A stretch of DNA of 64,000 nt from Sphingobacterium nematocida. Lineage in GTDB: Bacteria > Bacteroidota > Bacteroidia > Sphingobacteriales > Sphingobacteriaceae. The notes below the pieces were generated by a model that saw nothing but the letters and a program-made list of their open reading frames with translations, made no database searches and was not told the origin of the DNA. The DNA lies in assembly GCF_900168125.1 (NCBI RefSeq), contig NZ_FUZF01000004.1, positions 1 through 64,000 on the forward strand, in the 5' to 3' direction. A program made the position numbers and the translations under genes. Shown in pieces: positions 34,261 through 42,867 of this stretch; positions within the stretch are counted from its first letter, which is position 1, and each line of letters starts with the position of its first letter.

Positions 34261-35925
34261 ATGAATAAAGAGAAAATGCTGTTTTTGCAAATACATCCAA
34301 AGGATAATGTATTAGTGGCTCTTAGAGATCTTTCTAAGGGTTTGTCGGTTGATTTTGAAGGGCGGTCTTTTGAGTTGGAGCAAGATGTGCCTGCTAAGCA
34401 TAAGTTTAGCATACATGCTTTAGCAAAAGACGCTGAGGTATACATGTATGGGGTTCTTGTAGGTAAGGTGAATCATGATTTGAAAGCTGGGGAACTGATT
34501 ACTGTGGAGAATCTACGGCATGCATCTGAGGATTTTCAGTTGGGGAATAGAAAGCTGGATTGGCATAAACCCGATGTGTCTAAGTTTTTAAATCGTACTT
34601 TTCGCGGTTACCACCGTAGCAACGGTACCGTCGGAACAGCCAACCATTGGCTGGTTATTCCGTTGGTTTTCTGCGAGAATAGAAATGTGTTAACACTTAA
34701 AGCAGCACTTGAGGAAAAGCTGGGTTATACATTGGATAGTAAAGATTATTCAGATGAAGTTGATGAGTTGATTTCCAAGTATAGTGCCGGTGCTTCTGTC
34801 GAAGAACTACTTCAGGTGGATCTTTCTTCTGCTAGGGCAAATAAGTCAAAGAATCGCTTATTTCCGAATATCGACGGTGTCAAGTTTTTGAATCACGATA
34901 TGGGATGCGGGGGGACAAGAATGGATTCGGATGCCCTATGTGGGCTATTGGCTGGGTATATTACACATCCCAATGTAGCGGGGGCAACAGTGTTGAGCCT
35001 CGGTTGTCAACATGCCCAAGCTTCAATATTAAAAGCCGAGATATTAAAGCGGGATCCGAACTTTGATAAACCTTTGTTTGTCTTCGAACAACAACTGGAG
35101 GGGACGGAGAAGGGATTAATGCAGAAAGCAATTAAGGCAACATTTACCGGAATGGTGACGGCTAACCGGGAGGAACGTCGAGAAGCAGGACTGGATAAAC
35201 TATGTGTTGGGTTAGAATGCGGAGGATCGGATGGATTTTCAGGAATTTCTGCGAATCCGGCCCTAGGGTATTTGTCCGATATCTTGGTTGCGCTTGGTGG
35301 TTCGGTGATACTTTCAGAGTTTCCTGAGCTTTGTGGTGTCGAGCAAGAGTTGAGTGATCGTTGTATAGACGAGCCTACTGCGGAGAAGTTTATGCATCTA
35401 ATGAAGACTTACAACGCAAAAGCGGAAGCTGATGGATCTGGGTTCTATATGAATCCTTCGCCGGGAAATATCCGCGATGGCTTGATTACTGACGCGATCA
35501 AGTCTGCGGGTGCGGCAAAGAAAGGAGGGACCTCTCCGGTAGCTGCTGTAGTAGATTATCCCGAGTTGGCTAATGGTCCGGGATTGAATCTTTTATGTAC
35601 TCCCGGCAATGATGTAGAGAGTACTACGGCGGAGGTCGCGGCGGGAGCCAATGTGGTGTTGTTTACGACAGGACTAGGAACTCCAACAGGGAATCCGATA
35701 GTCCCTGTTATCAAGCTTTCTACGAATACGAAAACCTTTGAAAAAATGCCAGATATCATTGATATTAACTGTGGACCTATAATAGATGGCGAGGAGACAA
35801 TAGAAGAGGCTGCACATCGTATCTTAGATTATGTCATTGCGGTAGCGAGTGGAGAGCAGATTGCTAAAGCCGTGCAACTGGGGCAAGATGATTTTATCCC
35901 ATGGCGTAGAGGTGTGTCGTTGTAG
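34261..35925 (+). CDS. UxaA-family dehydratase, likely L-fuconate dehydratase
   Basis: 554 residues, the full altronate-dehydratase (UxaA) length. N-terminal SAF-like domain (about 1-95, VLVALRDLSKGLSVDFEG and LKAGELITVENLRH), then the large catalytic domain (NRTFRGYHRSNGTVGTANHWLVIP, DGVKFLNHDMGCGGTRMDSD, LGCQHAQASIL). UxaA dehydrates sugar acids using a metal. No other fuconate dehydratase is in this locus, and the flanking genes supply every other step, so I infer L-fuconate to 2-keto-3-deoxy-L-fuconate. A UxaA-type protein is also part of the Campylobacter jejuni fucose locus. True altronate activity is the alternative. Confidence 0.85.
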   Translation: MNKEKMLFLQIHPKDNVLVALRDLSKGLSVDFEGRSFELEQDVPAKHKFSIHALAKDAEVYMYGVLVGKVNHDLKAGELITVENLRHASEDFQLGNRKLDWHKPDVSKFLNRTFRGYHRSNGTVGTANHWLVIPLVFCENRNVLTLKAALEEKLGYTLDSKDYSDEVDELISKYSAGASVEELLQVDLSSARANKSKNRLFPNIDGVKFLNHDMGCGGTRMDSDALCGLLAGYITHPNVAGATVLSLGCQHAQASILKAEILKRDPNFDKPLFVFEQQLEGTEKGLMQKAIKATFTGMVTANREERREAGLDKLCVGLECGGSDGFSGISANPALGYLSDILVALGGSVILSEFPELCGVEQELSDRCIDEPTAEKFMHLMKTYNAKAEADGSGFYMNPSPGNIRDGLITDAIKSAGAAKKGGTSPVAAVVDYPELANGPGLNLLCTPGNDVESTTAEVAAGANVVLFTTGLGTPTGNPIVPVIKLSTNTKTFEKMPDIIDINCGPIIDGEETIEEAAHRILDYVIAVASGEQIAKAVQLGQDDFIPWRRGVSL

Positions 35926-35987
35926 TCATTGAATATTAATTCTGCTGCAATAAGCAGCTGCTGATAACTATTAAATATTACCTAGAG

Positions 35988-36034
35988 ATGAAATACCAAT
36001 GTTTAGCGAAGCACAAACATACATGAGTATTCCA
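35988..36034 (+). repeat. Possible short relative of the ~130-base dispersed repeat
   Basis: ATGAAATACCAATG at the left and CATGAGTATTCCAT at the right are near-complementary, echoing the ends of the copies at 8894 and 47211, and AGCGAAGCA is shared internally. It is much shorter and could be a deleted copy or chance. Confidence 0.4.
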
Positions 36035-36089
36035 TATGACAGATAAAAATCAAACCGAGCTTGCGAGCTCATGTAATAATTATACACAT

Positions 36090-37394
36090 ATGAAAAAGAT
36101 TGTATTTGCATGTTTGTTATTGTTTCAGGTGTTCGTATCGTTGGGACAAGAACAGTATCAACCGACTAAGGAAAACTTACAGCATAGAAAATGGTTTGAG
36201 GAAGCCCGTTTCGGGGTATTTATCCATTGGGGAGTTTATAGTGTTTTGGGAGATGGCGAATGGGTAATGAATAATCAAAACTTCGGATTGGCTGAATACG
36301 AATTATTGCCTAGATTTTTCAATCCCATTGACTTTGATGCACGAGAGTGGGCGAAGTTGTTCAAGCAGAGTGGGGCTAAGTATATTACATTTACCACGAG
36401 GCATCATGATGGTTTTTCGATGTGGCATACAAAGCAATCTGGTTATAACATCGCGGAGGCAACTCCTTTTAAACGGGATATTGTGAAGGAGTTGGTCGAT
36501 GCTTGCCGTAAAGAAGGTATTAAGGTCATGTTCTATTATTCGTTGCTGGATTGGAAAAGGGATGATTACTTGCCTTTTGGGCGTACAGGAAAAGGCATTA
36601 TTGGTCGAGATTCAACTAAAGGTAATTGGGATGGTTATATAGGGTTTATGAAAAATCAACTGACGGAGCTGCTGACAAACTACGGTAAGATAGACGGAAT
36701 CTGGTTTGACGGACATTGGGATAAACCGAATGCGGATTGGCATTACAAAGAGATATACAGTCTTATCCACCGTTTACAACCGCAGTGTTTGGTGGGCAAT
36801 AATCATCATATTGCTCCCATAGCGGGAGAAGATTTTCAGATGTTTGAGCGGGATCTTCCTGGTCATAATACCACCGGGTTTGGTACCAAAGCCGAAGATA
36901 TAGGCGCTTTACCAAAGGAAGTCTGCGGTACTATTGCAGGGTCTTGGGGCTTTGATATTAAGGATAGAAAGCGAAAGACCTTCAAGGAAGTCTTGAGCTA
37001 TCTCATCAAAGCAGGCGGGCATGGTTCAAACCTGTTGTTGAATGTTGGCCCTATGCCAAATGGAGCTATACAAGATTATCAACAGGAACGGTTAAGAGAG
37101 ATTGGGGGTTGGTTGAAGAAGTATGGGGCGAGTATTTATGGCACTGAGGCTGGTGGCATAAGCCCGACCGACGACTATGCATTTACGCGTAAGGGAGACG
37201 TGGTTTATCTCCATGTGTTAAATACACAGCTCCGTGCACTTCATGTAGCTGGGTTTGCCACAAACGTGAAGTCGATCACTTCATTCGATGCGAAAGACAA
37301 AATAGATTATAAGTTAGAAGGTTCAAACCTTCAGGTAAGTTTACCGGTTCAGAAGGTAGATGAACCTTATGTATTAATAATAAACACGAAATAG
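36090..37394 (+). CDS. GH29-family alpha-L-fucosidase, secreted
   Basis: About 434 residues from the ATG at 36090, chosen for its signal peptide (MKKIVFACLLLFQVFVSLGQ); the frame extends to 36036 but the extra residues are polar. GH29 hallmarks: WFEEARFGVFIHWGVYSV, YITFTTRHHDGFSMW, and YGKIDGIWFDGHWD carrying the probable nucleophile Asp. It releases terminal L-fucose from glycans in the periplasm or outside the cell, supplying the operon. A short beta-rich domain closes the protein. Confidence 0.93.
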   Translation: MKKIVFACLLLFQVFVSLGQEQYQPTKENLQHRKWFEEARFGVFIHWGVYSVLGDGEWVMNNQNFGLAEYELLPRFFNPIDFDAREWAKLFKQSGAKYITFTTRHHDGFSMWHTKQSGYNIAEATPFKRDIVKELVDACRKEGIKVMFYYSLLDWKRDDYLPFGRTGKGIIGRDSTKGNWDGYIGFMKNQLTELLTNYGKIDGIWFDGHWDKPNADWHYKEIYSLIHRLQPQCLVGNNHHIAPIAGEDFQMFERDLPGHNTTGFGTKAEDIGALPKEVCGTIAGSWGFDIKDRKRKTFKEVLSYLIKAGGHGSNLLLNVGPMPNGAIQDYQQERLREIGGWLKKYGASIYGTEAGGISPTDDYAFTRKGDVVYLHVLNTQLRALHVAGFATNVKSITSFDAKDKIDYKLEGSNLQVSLPVQKVDEPYVLIINTK

Positions 37395-37395
37395 C

Positions 37396-38160
37396 ATGTC
37401 AAAATTAGTTGGAAAAGTTGCCATTGTAACTGGGGGTGGTAGTGGAATAGGAAAAGCCATAAGCGAGCTATTTGCTGAGCAGGGGGCTTTTGTGCATATA
37501 TTGGATCTCGATCAGACTGGCAGCGAGGCTGTCGTAGCGGCAATTCGTCAAAAAGGGGGGGATGCCATGGTGCATGTGTGTAGTGTGGCTGATCAAGGGC
37601 AGGTTGAGGAAATTGTGGCCAAAATCGAAAAGGTAGATATCTTAGTTAATAATGCGGGTATAGCGCACGTAGGTAATCTAGAACATTGTACAGAGGCGGA
37701 CTTTGAGCGAGTGTTTAACGTTAATGTTAAAGGGGCTTATAACGCACTATATGCGGTGGTACCCCGCATGAAAGAGAATGGTGGCGGAGCGATCTTGAAT
37801 TTAGCTTCTATAGCTGCGGTAGTAGGCATTACGGATCGGTTTGCCTATTCGATGAGCAAAGGAGCAATCTATGCGATGAGTATGTCGGTAGCAAGAGACT
37901 ATATGAAAGATAACATTCGTTCTAACTCGATATCTCCAGCTCGGGTACATACGCCTTTTGTGGATGGATTTATCGCGAAAAACTACCCTGGTAAAGAGTC
38001 GGAAATGTTTGAGAAACTCTCTCAATCCCAACCTATCGGAAGGATGGCAAAACCAGAAGAAATTGCTAAATTAGCCCTGTTTCTGTGTTCTGAAGATGCC
38101 GCTTTTATTACCGGAAATGATTATCCCATAGATGGTGGATTTATAAAATTGAATAATTAA
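37396..38160 (+). CDS. SDR-family 2-keto-3-deoxy-L-fuconate dehydrogenase
   Basis: 254 residues. NAD-binding VTGGGSGIGKAISELF (about 10-25), NNAG (about 88), catalytic Ser in NLASIAAVV and YSMSKGAIYAMS with intact YxxxK (about 153-157), then PxxVxTP-like SPARVHTPFVDGF. The chain closes with DAAFITGNDYPIDGG. In oxidative fucose breakdown this step oxidises 2-keto-3-deoxy-L-fuconate to the 2,4-diketo form, which the next gene cleaves. The assignment rests on position beside the FAH hydrolase; the two SDRs in the locus could in principle be swapped. The gene starts 1 base after the fucosidase stop. Confidence 0.8.
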   Translation: MSKLVGKVAIVTGGGSGIGKAISELFAEQGAFVHILDLDQTGSEAVVAAIRQKGGDAMVHVCSVADQGQVEEIVAKIEKVDILVNNAGIAHVGNLEHCTEADFERVFNVNVKGAYNALYAVVPRMKENGGGAILNLASIAAVVGITDRFAYSMSKGAIYAMSMSVARDYMKDNIRSNSISPARVHTPFVDGFIAKNYPGKESEMFEKLSQSQPIGRMAKPEEIAKLALFLCSEDAAFITGNDYPIDGGFIKLNN

Positions 38161-38166
38161 AAAAAA

Positions 38167-38241
38167 GAGATATGAGATTAAAGACATGAGATTTGAGACG
38201 AATACACAGTCTGATATCTCAGATCTAATATCCCATATCTC
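38167..38241. repeat. Imperfect 33-base inverted repeat between fucose genes
   Basis: The left arm at 38167-38199 is built of GAGATATGAGAT-like units and the right arm at 38209-38241 is a rough reverse complement. Either the pair folds as a long hairpin between two operon genes or it is a remnant of slipped repeats. It fills most of the 102-base gap. Confidence 0.55.
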
Positions 38242-38262
38242 AAGATCTAAATACTAAAAGAA

Positions 38263-39117
38263 ATGAAATTAATACGTTACGGCGAGTCCGGTAAAGAAAA
38301 AATAGGGGTTCAGATTGATAGTGTAAATTATGATGTTGCTGCATTTGGCGGTGATTATAACGAACAGTTCTTCGCTGAAAATGGATTGGCAAGATTAGAA
38401 CAATTTGTTAAAGCAAACGAAGGTAAGTTGGTCGAGATACCTGCAGGCAGTCGATTGGGATCTCCATTTGCAAGACCTTCGAAGATTGTTTGTATAGGGC
38501 TTAACTATAAGGATCACGCAGCTGAAACCGGTGCTGCAATTCCTGCTGAGCCCATTATATTCATGAAGTCTACCACTGCTCTAGTAGGCCCTAATGATCA
38601 GGTTGTTATTCCTAAGAATTCGGTGAAGACCGATTGGGAGGTGGAGTTTGGTATTGTGATAGGGCAGAAAGCAACTTATGTAGAAGAGTCGGAAGCCTTG
38701 GACTATGTTGCTGGTTATGTGTTGCACAATGATGTTTCAGAACGTGAGTTTCAAATCGAAAGAGGCGGTACTTGGGACAAAGGCAAGGGATGTGATACTT
38801 TTGCACCGATGGGGCCTGTAATGACTACAAAGGAAGAAATCCCGGATATCAATAACGTACGCCTTTGGTTAAAGGTGAATGGTAAGACTTATCAAGATGG
38901 AAATACAAAAAATCTAATTTTTTCTGTAAAGCACGTCGTGTCTTATGTTTCTCAATTTATGACTTTATTACCAGGCGATGTTATTTCAACAGGTACACCT
39001 GCCGGAGTAGGTCTTGGTTTTAATCCTCCGATTTATCTTAAAGAGGGCGATGTTATCGAGCTCGGAGCAGACTACTTGGGCGAGCAGCGCCAGGAAGTTA
39101 GTGCGTGGCGCAAGTAA
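38263..39117 (+). CDS. FAH-family 2,4-diketo-3-deoxy-L-fuconate hydrolase
   Basis: 284 residues. FAH signatures: KIVCIGLNYKDHAAETG (about 75-92), FMKSTTALVGPNDQVVIP (about 103-120), TDWEVEFGIVIG with the metal-binding Glu pair (about 124-135), and ISTGTPAGVGLGF near 245. The N-terminal 70 residues form the small family domain. It would cleave 2,4-diketo-3-deoxy-L-fuconate to pyruvate and L-lactate, the last step of the route; assignment from context. Gap to the next gene is 90 bases and has a short repeat. Confidence 0.88.
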   Translation: MKLIRYGESGKEKIGVQIDSVNYDVAAFGGDYNEQFFAENGLARLEQFVKANEGKLVEIPAGSRLGSPFARPSKIVCIGLNYKDHAAETGAAIPAEPIIFMKSTTALVGPNDQVVIPKNSVKTDWEVEFGIVIGQKATYVEESEALDYVAGYVLHNDVSEREFQIERGGTWDKGKGCDTFAPMGPVMTTKEEIPDINNVRLWLKVNGKTYQDGNTKNLIFSVKHVVSYVSQFMTLLPGDVISTGTPAGVGLGFNPPIYLKEGDVIELGADYLGEQRQEVSAWRK

Positions 39118-39126
39118 GTTCAGCTA

Positions 39127-39146
39127 GAAGCTGAGCATTGCGAAGT
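39127..39146 (+). repeat. Short dispersed repeat, copy 1
   Basis: GAAGCTGAGCATTGCGAAGT matches 59355-59374 at 19 of 20 positions. Both copies begin at the end of a gene inside an operon and are followed by an A/G-rich spacer up to the next ATG. TTCAGCT/AGCTGAG just before it also forms a small hairpin. Confidence 0.55.
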
Positions 39147-39207
39147 CCCGAATAGGGACGCGTATCCGGATTAGAAGTAAGAAATTGAAAATAAGAAGTT
39201 AGAAATT

Positions 39208-40038
39208 ATGCGTATAGATTCTCATCAGCACTTTTGGTTGTACGATTCGGTCAAGGATGCGTGGATAACGGATGATATGAAGGTTATCCAACGTAATTTT
39301 TTGCCCAATGATATTTCAAAAACACTTAAAGATAACAGGATGGATGGGGTTGTCGCGGTTCAAGCCGATCAATCCATTCGGGAGACGGAATTTTTGGTAG
39401 AACTTGCCACAGCCTACAAGATGATCAAAGGGATCGTCGGTTGGGTCGATTTGCGTGCGGAGGATATCGAAAGTCAGCTTCTAAAGTTCTCTGATTTTCC
39501 TGTTATCAAAGGGTTTCGTCATATTGTTGAAGCAGAAGCGGAGGGTGACTTTTTGATTCAACCTGAATTTCAACGGGGTATCAAGGCGCTGACGAAATAT
39601 AAGTATAGCTACGATCTATTGGTAAGACCAGTACATTATGCAAGTACTTTAAAATGTGTAGCAGATAATCCGGAGCAGCAATTTATACTGGATCATATGG
39701 CCAAGCCTGCCGTTGCGGCAGGAGAATTTGCGGAATGGGCTGCTTTTATTACAGCGCTTTCTGCTTTTCCGAATGTGTACTGTAAAATTTCGGGCCTGGT
39801 TACCGAGGCAGACTGGAAGGCTTGGTCTATCGCGGATTTTGAGCTGTATATCAGACATGCGGTCGATTCGTTTGGCAAACGGCGGATCTGTTTCGGATCA
39901 GACTGGCCTGTTAGCACGCTAGCCGCTACATACGAGCAACTATTAGAGATTTCGGAAGCCTACTTAGAAGGTTTTACCGATATAGAAAAAGCTGATTTTT
40001 TTGGAGGTAATGCCGTCAGGTTTTATAATTTGAAATAA
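39208..40038 (+). CDS. Amidohydrolase-family L-fuconolactonase
   Basis: 276 residues, amidohydrolase 2 (PDC) family. The N-terminus MRIDSHQHFWLYD holds the HxH metal-site motif (His6, His8), and QFILDHMAKP (about 158-166), SGLVTEADW and GSDWPVSTL with the conserved Asp (about 233) complete the site. Lactonases of this family hydrolyse sugar lactones; here it would convert L-fuconolactone to L-fuconate. Fucose assignment is from the operon. The following SDR starts 1 base after the stop. Confidence 0.87.
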   Translation: MRIDSHQHFWLYDSVKDAWITDDMKVIQRNFLPNDISKTLKDNRMDGVVAVQADQSIRETEFLVELATAYKMIKGIVGWVDLRAEDIESQLLKFSDFPVIKGFRHIVEAEAEGDFLIQPEFQRGIKALTKYKYSYDLLVRPVHYASTLKCVADNPEQQFILDHMAKPAVAAGEFAEWAAFITALSAFPNVYCKISGLVTEADWKAWSIADFELYIRHAVDSFGKRRICFGSDWPVSTLAATYEQLLEISEAYLEGFTDIEKADFFGGNAVRFYNLK

Positions 40039-40039
40039 T

Positions 40040-40828
40040 ATGGATCTTAATTTGAGAGAAAAAGTTTTTATCGTTACGGGAGGAGCAAAGGGAATCGGCC
40101 GTGCCATAGCGTTGGCTTTGGCTAGGGAAGGTGCTATTCCTGTGATTGTCGGACGTAAACAGGAAGACAATTTAGCGGTACAGACCGAAGTTGAAGCTAT
40201 TGGTGGTCGGGCACTGTCTGTAGAGGCCGAGTTGTCGGATCCGAGTACCTGCGAACGTGCGGTAGCCGAGACGTTACGTGTTTTTGGAAGAATTGATGGA
40301 TTGGTCAATAACGCGGGGCAAAATGATGGTGTAGGATTGGCGAGCGGAAATTATGAACGCTTTGTTGCCTCTTTACATAAAAATTTGATTCATTACTACT
40401 TGATGGCTCATCATGCATTGGATGCTTTGAAAGACTCTAAAGGGAGTATCATTAACATCAGTTCTAAAACGGCTGAAACCGGGCAGGGTAATACTTCGGC
40501 TTATGCGGCATCAAATGGTGGGCGTAATGCGTTAACTAGAGAATGGGCCGTAGAATTATTGCCGTATGGTATACGCGTGAATGCGATTGTTGTAGCTGAA
40601 GCAGCAACGCCACAATATGACACCTGGATAAAGACGTTGGAGAATCCCGAGGAAACGCTGAAGAAAATCACCAATCGTATTCCATTGGGCAATCGAATGA
40701 CTACAGCGGATGAAATTGCCGATACGGCTGTTTTCTTGTTGTCCAGTCGATCCAGTCATACCACCGGGCAGCTAGTTTATGTGGACGGCGGTTATGTTCA
40801 TCTGGATCGTGCATTGATTAAAGAGTAA
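40040..40828 (+). CDS. SDR-family L-fucose dehydrogenase candidate with YxxxN
   Basis: 262 residues. The NAD site FIVTGGAKGIGRAIALAL (about 11-28), NNAG (about 90) and catalytic Ser in INISSKTAE are normal. The catalytic Tyr is followed by N instead of K: AYAASNGGRNALTREWAV, encoded AAT at the Lys position. The remainder (IRVNAIVVAEAATPQYDTWIK, SSRSSHTTGQLVYVDGGYVHLDRAL) is undamaged and aligns with dehydrogenases of this type, so this looks like a subfamily trait. First step of the pathway, L-fucose to fuconolactone, by elimination. Last gene of the operon. Confidence 0.8.
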   Translation: MDLNLREKVFIVTGGAKGIGRAIALALAREGAIPVIVGRKQEDNLAVQTEVEAIGGRALSVEAELSDPSTCERAVAETLRVFGRIDGLVNNAGQNDGVGLASGNYERFVASLHKNLIHYYLMAHHALDALKDSKGSIINISSKTAETGQGNTSAYAASNGGRNALTREWAVELLPYGIRVNAIVVAEAATPQYDTWIKTLENPEETLKKITNRIPLGNRMTTADEIADTAVFLLSSRSSHTTGQLVYVDGGYVHLDRALIKE

Positions 40829-40838
40829 CTGTTTTTAC

Positions 40839-40878
40839 AGCATAGGCTGTTTGTCGGAGCTTACGGCCTATGCTTTTT
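40839..40878 (+). terminator. Terminator of the fucose operon
   Basis: AGCATAGGC (40839-40847) and GCCTATGCT (40866-40874) close an 18-base loop, followed by TTTTT. Confidence 0.88.
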
Positions 40879-40883
40879 AGAGA

Positions 40884-41942
40884 CTATCCTTTTGAAAGGA
40901 AATTCCATACCGATTTTTTCCTTCGCTCTACTTCTTTTTGATCACGAATCAGTTCTTTTGCTAGTTTGTCTAGTATCGCTTCATTCTCGCTTATGATCTT
41001 ATCTGCCAGTGCGACAATTTTTTGAATGTTGGACTTACTTGCTGCATCCATCCCAGGATCTATGGAAGACAAATTATTTGGTTCGATCCGAATGTAATTA
41101 TCGGCCTGATTTACGGATCGGAATAATTGTCGGATAAAATAATCATTACTTTCAGACGAACTTGATGTCATGATATCGACCAATGCCGGTCCAATGGAGA
41201 TAGCCCATTTTTTCTTGAAGTCTTCGTAATTGTAGGCGTTTTTTGTAACTCCGGTTCCTAGAGATAGGATATGTACGTCGTTTATGTTAAAGGTGTTGAA
41301 GTTTTTTAAAACTTCAATCAATGCAGAGATCGCTGGGTTGTGCGCAAATAGTCCGCCATCAACAAGGACATACCGCGTATTGGCGAGGGAGAATATCTCG
41401 GCAACTGAAAAAAATGTAGGTGCAGCAGAGGTTGCTCTACAGACATCGCGCAAATAGAAATCTCTCGAGTCACCGTGGGTTATGGCCTTTTGTTGCCGAA
41501 AGAGCTGGTTTTTTCGAAGCTCTATATTGTAGGCGGTTATGATACAGGGCTTAATCAATTCACTAAGCTTGGCGTCACCAAAGTAGTCGTATAATACTTT
41601 TTCGATAACCTCCTCATTATAGATTTCGCTCACCAGACCAAATTTGCTTAAGAATCGGCGCCAGTTGCTTGCCGAGAAGATACTTTCGCCATGCTCCAGA
41701 TAGATATCCAATGCCTCTCTTGCGGAGTATTTTGGTTTTGTGCGATCTTGGTCTGATGGGAATAGTAATATAGAAGTCAATATGCCACCTGTACTGGTAC
41801 CTGAGAAAAAGTCAAAATATTCGGATATATGAGATTTGGGATTCCCGCTAAGCTGTTTTAGCCTGTCCTCCAGAGCTACGATTACCATACCAGGGATGAT
41901 CCCTCTTATTCCACCGCCATCAATAGAAAGTATTCGCTTCAT
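40884..41942 (-). CDS. Patatin-like phospholipase
   Basis: 352 residues. Patatin motifs are intact: oxyanion GGGIRG (residues 8-13), nucleophile in FSGTSTGGI (GxSxG, about 47-55), and catalytic Asp in LVDGGLFAHNPA (DGG, near residue 195). The C-terminal 60 residues are charged and helical, ending KKSVWNFLSKG. The enzyme would hydrolyse acyl chains of phospholipids. The sequence resembles CapV-type bacterial patatins, some of which are CBASS effectors, but no cyclase or other defence gene is nearby. No signal peptide is seen, so it is cytosolic. Confidence 0.9.
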   Translation of the reverse strand: MKRILSIDGGGIRGIIPGMVIVALEDRLKQLSGNPKSHISEYFDFFSGTSTGGILTSILLFPSDQDRTKPKYSAREALDIYLEHGESIFSASNWRRFLSKFGLVSEIYNEEVIEKVLYDYFGDAKLSELIKPCIITAYNIELRKNQLFRQQKAITHGDSRDFYLRDVCRATSAAPTFFSVAEIFSLANTRYVLVDGGLFAHNPAISALIEVLKNFNTFNINDVHILSLGTGVTKNAYNYEDFKKKWAISIGPALVDIMTSSSSESNDYFIRQLFRSVNQADNYIRIEPNNLSSIDPGMDAASKSNIQKIVALADKIISENEAILDKLAKELIRDQKEVERRKKSVWNFLSKG

Positions 41943-41997
41943 TATTTTATTGACTTACAGCTAAAAGTAGCGAATTTATAGCTAAAAACAAAGGAGC

Positions 41998-42783
41998 TTA
42001 ATTTAAAGCTCCTTGTGTTGTTCCAGTTTCACTAAAATCTTTTTGAGCGATTAATGTTGTCGGTGCTTTTTTGAATACTTTCGTCTGTGCTAGGTATTCC
42101 TTATTATCGGCATAAATAAACAACATGGTACCGTCTTTTATGGTATTTATTATAGGGGTATTCAGTTCTCTCGGCAATGCCGGACAACCGTAGCTGCGAC
42201 CAAGTCTTCCGGTGGCATCAATGACTGCCTGACTGCTATAGGCTGCGCCGTGGATCACAACTGCACGTGGTTTAGCTTGGTCGTTAATTCCTTTTTCTAG
42301 TCCGTCAAGTACTAAAGAGTAACCATTTCCTCCTTGATATGTATTGGCCGTTTTATAAAATCCTAAAGAACTTTGATAAGAGCCGTGTCTGTTCGAGAAA
42401 GAAGTAGCATACTTCTCACCACTATTTCTACCGTGTGAGACAATAGTGTGAAAAAGTACTTTTTTGTTTTTCAAATCTATAACCACCATTCGTTTGTCGG
42501 TAGATGGCAGCGAAAAATCTATAACGCTAATAATATCCTTATTTCTGAAAGACATGTTTTGATAGCCATTCATAGCCATCTCAAATGCTTCAAATTTAAG
42601 CTTTCCTTTTAACGAAATTTCCTCGTATAATTTTTCGATGTTGAATAGATTATTCTCTTCCTTTATAGAGTCTACATTTTGGGTAGTAGCGAGAGGTTGA
42701 GATTTTAGTTGATTAGATTGACTACGGATTGCAAAAAGACCTGCAAGCGATGTTAGTCCTATAATAGCTATTGTTTTTTTCAT
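41998..42783 (-). CDS. Murein L,D-transpeptidase catalytic-domain protein
   Basis: About 261 residues, taking the ATG at 42783 (MKKTIAIIGLTSLAGLFAIRS, signal or anchor); an ATG two codons upstream is possible. The catalytic region is VVIHGAAYSSQAVIDATGRLGRSYGCPALP, in which His and the SYGCPAL Cys are the active-site residues, and MVVIDLKNKKVLFHTIVSHGR precedes it. These proteins crosslink or attach lipoproteins to peptidoglycan. It belongs to the YkuD_2 type. It sits between the patatin and a second L,D-transpeptidase on the same strand. Confidence 0.87.
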   Translation of the reverse strand: MKKTIAIIGLTSLAGLFAIRSQSNQLKSQPLATTQNVDSIKEENNLFNIEKLYEEISLKGKLKFEAFEMAMNGYQNMSFRNKDIISVIDFSLPSTDKRMVVIDLKNKKVLFHTIVSHGRNSGEKYATSFSNRHGSYQSSLGFYKTANTYQGGNGYSLVLDGLEKGINDQAKPRAVVIHGAAYSSQAVIDATGRLGRSYGCPALPRELNTPIINTIKDGTMLFIYADNKEYLAQTKVFKKAPTTLIAQKDFSETGTTQGALN

Positions 42784-42867
42784 ATACACACATTTTCCTT
42801 CCGCCTACAAAGGTCGTTACCAATGTGTTATAAAAATGTTAATAAATGTTAATTTTTATCGAAATGG

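Noticed and set aside
40884..41942. A CBASS or other phage-defence system with the patatin as effector
   Set aside because: No cyclase, Cap2/Cap3 or other defence gene is next to it; neighbours are envelope enzymes and the fucose locus.
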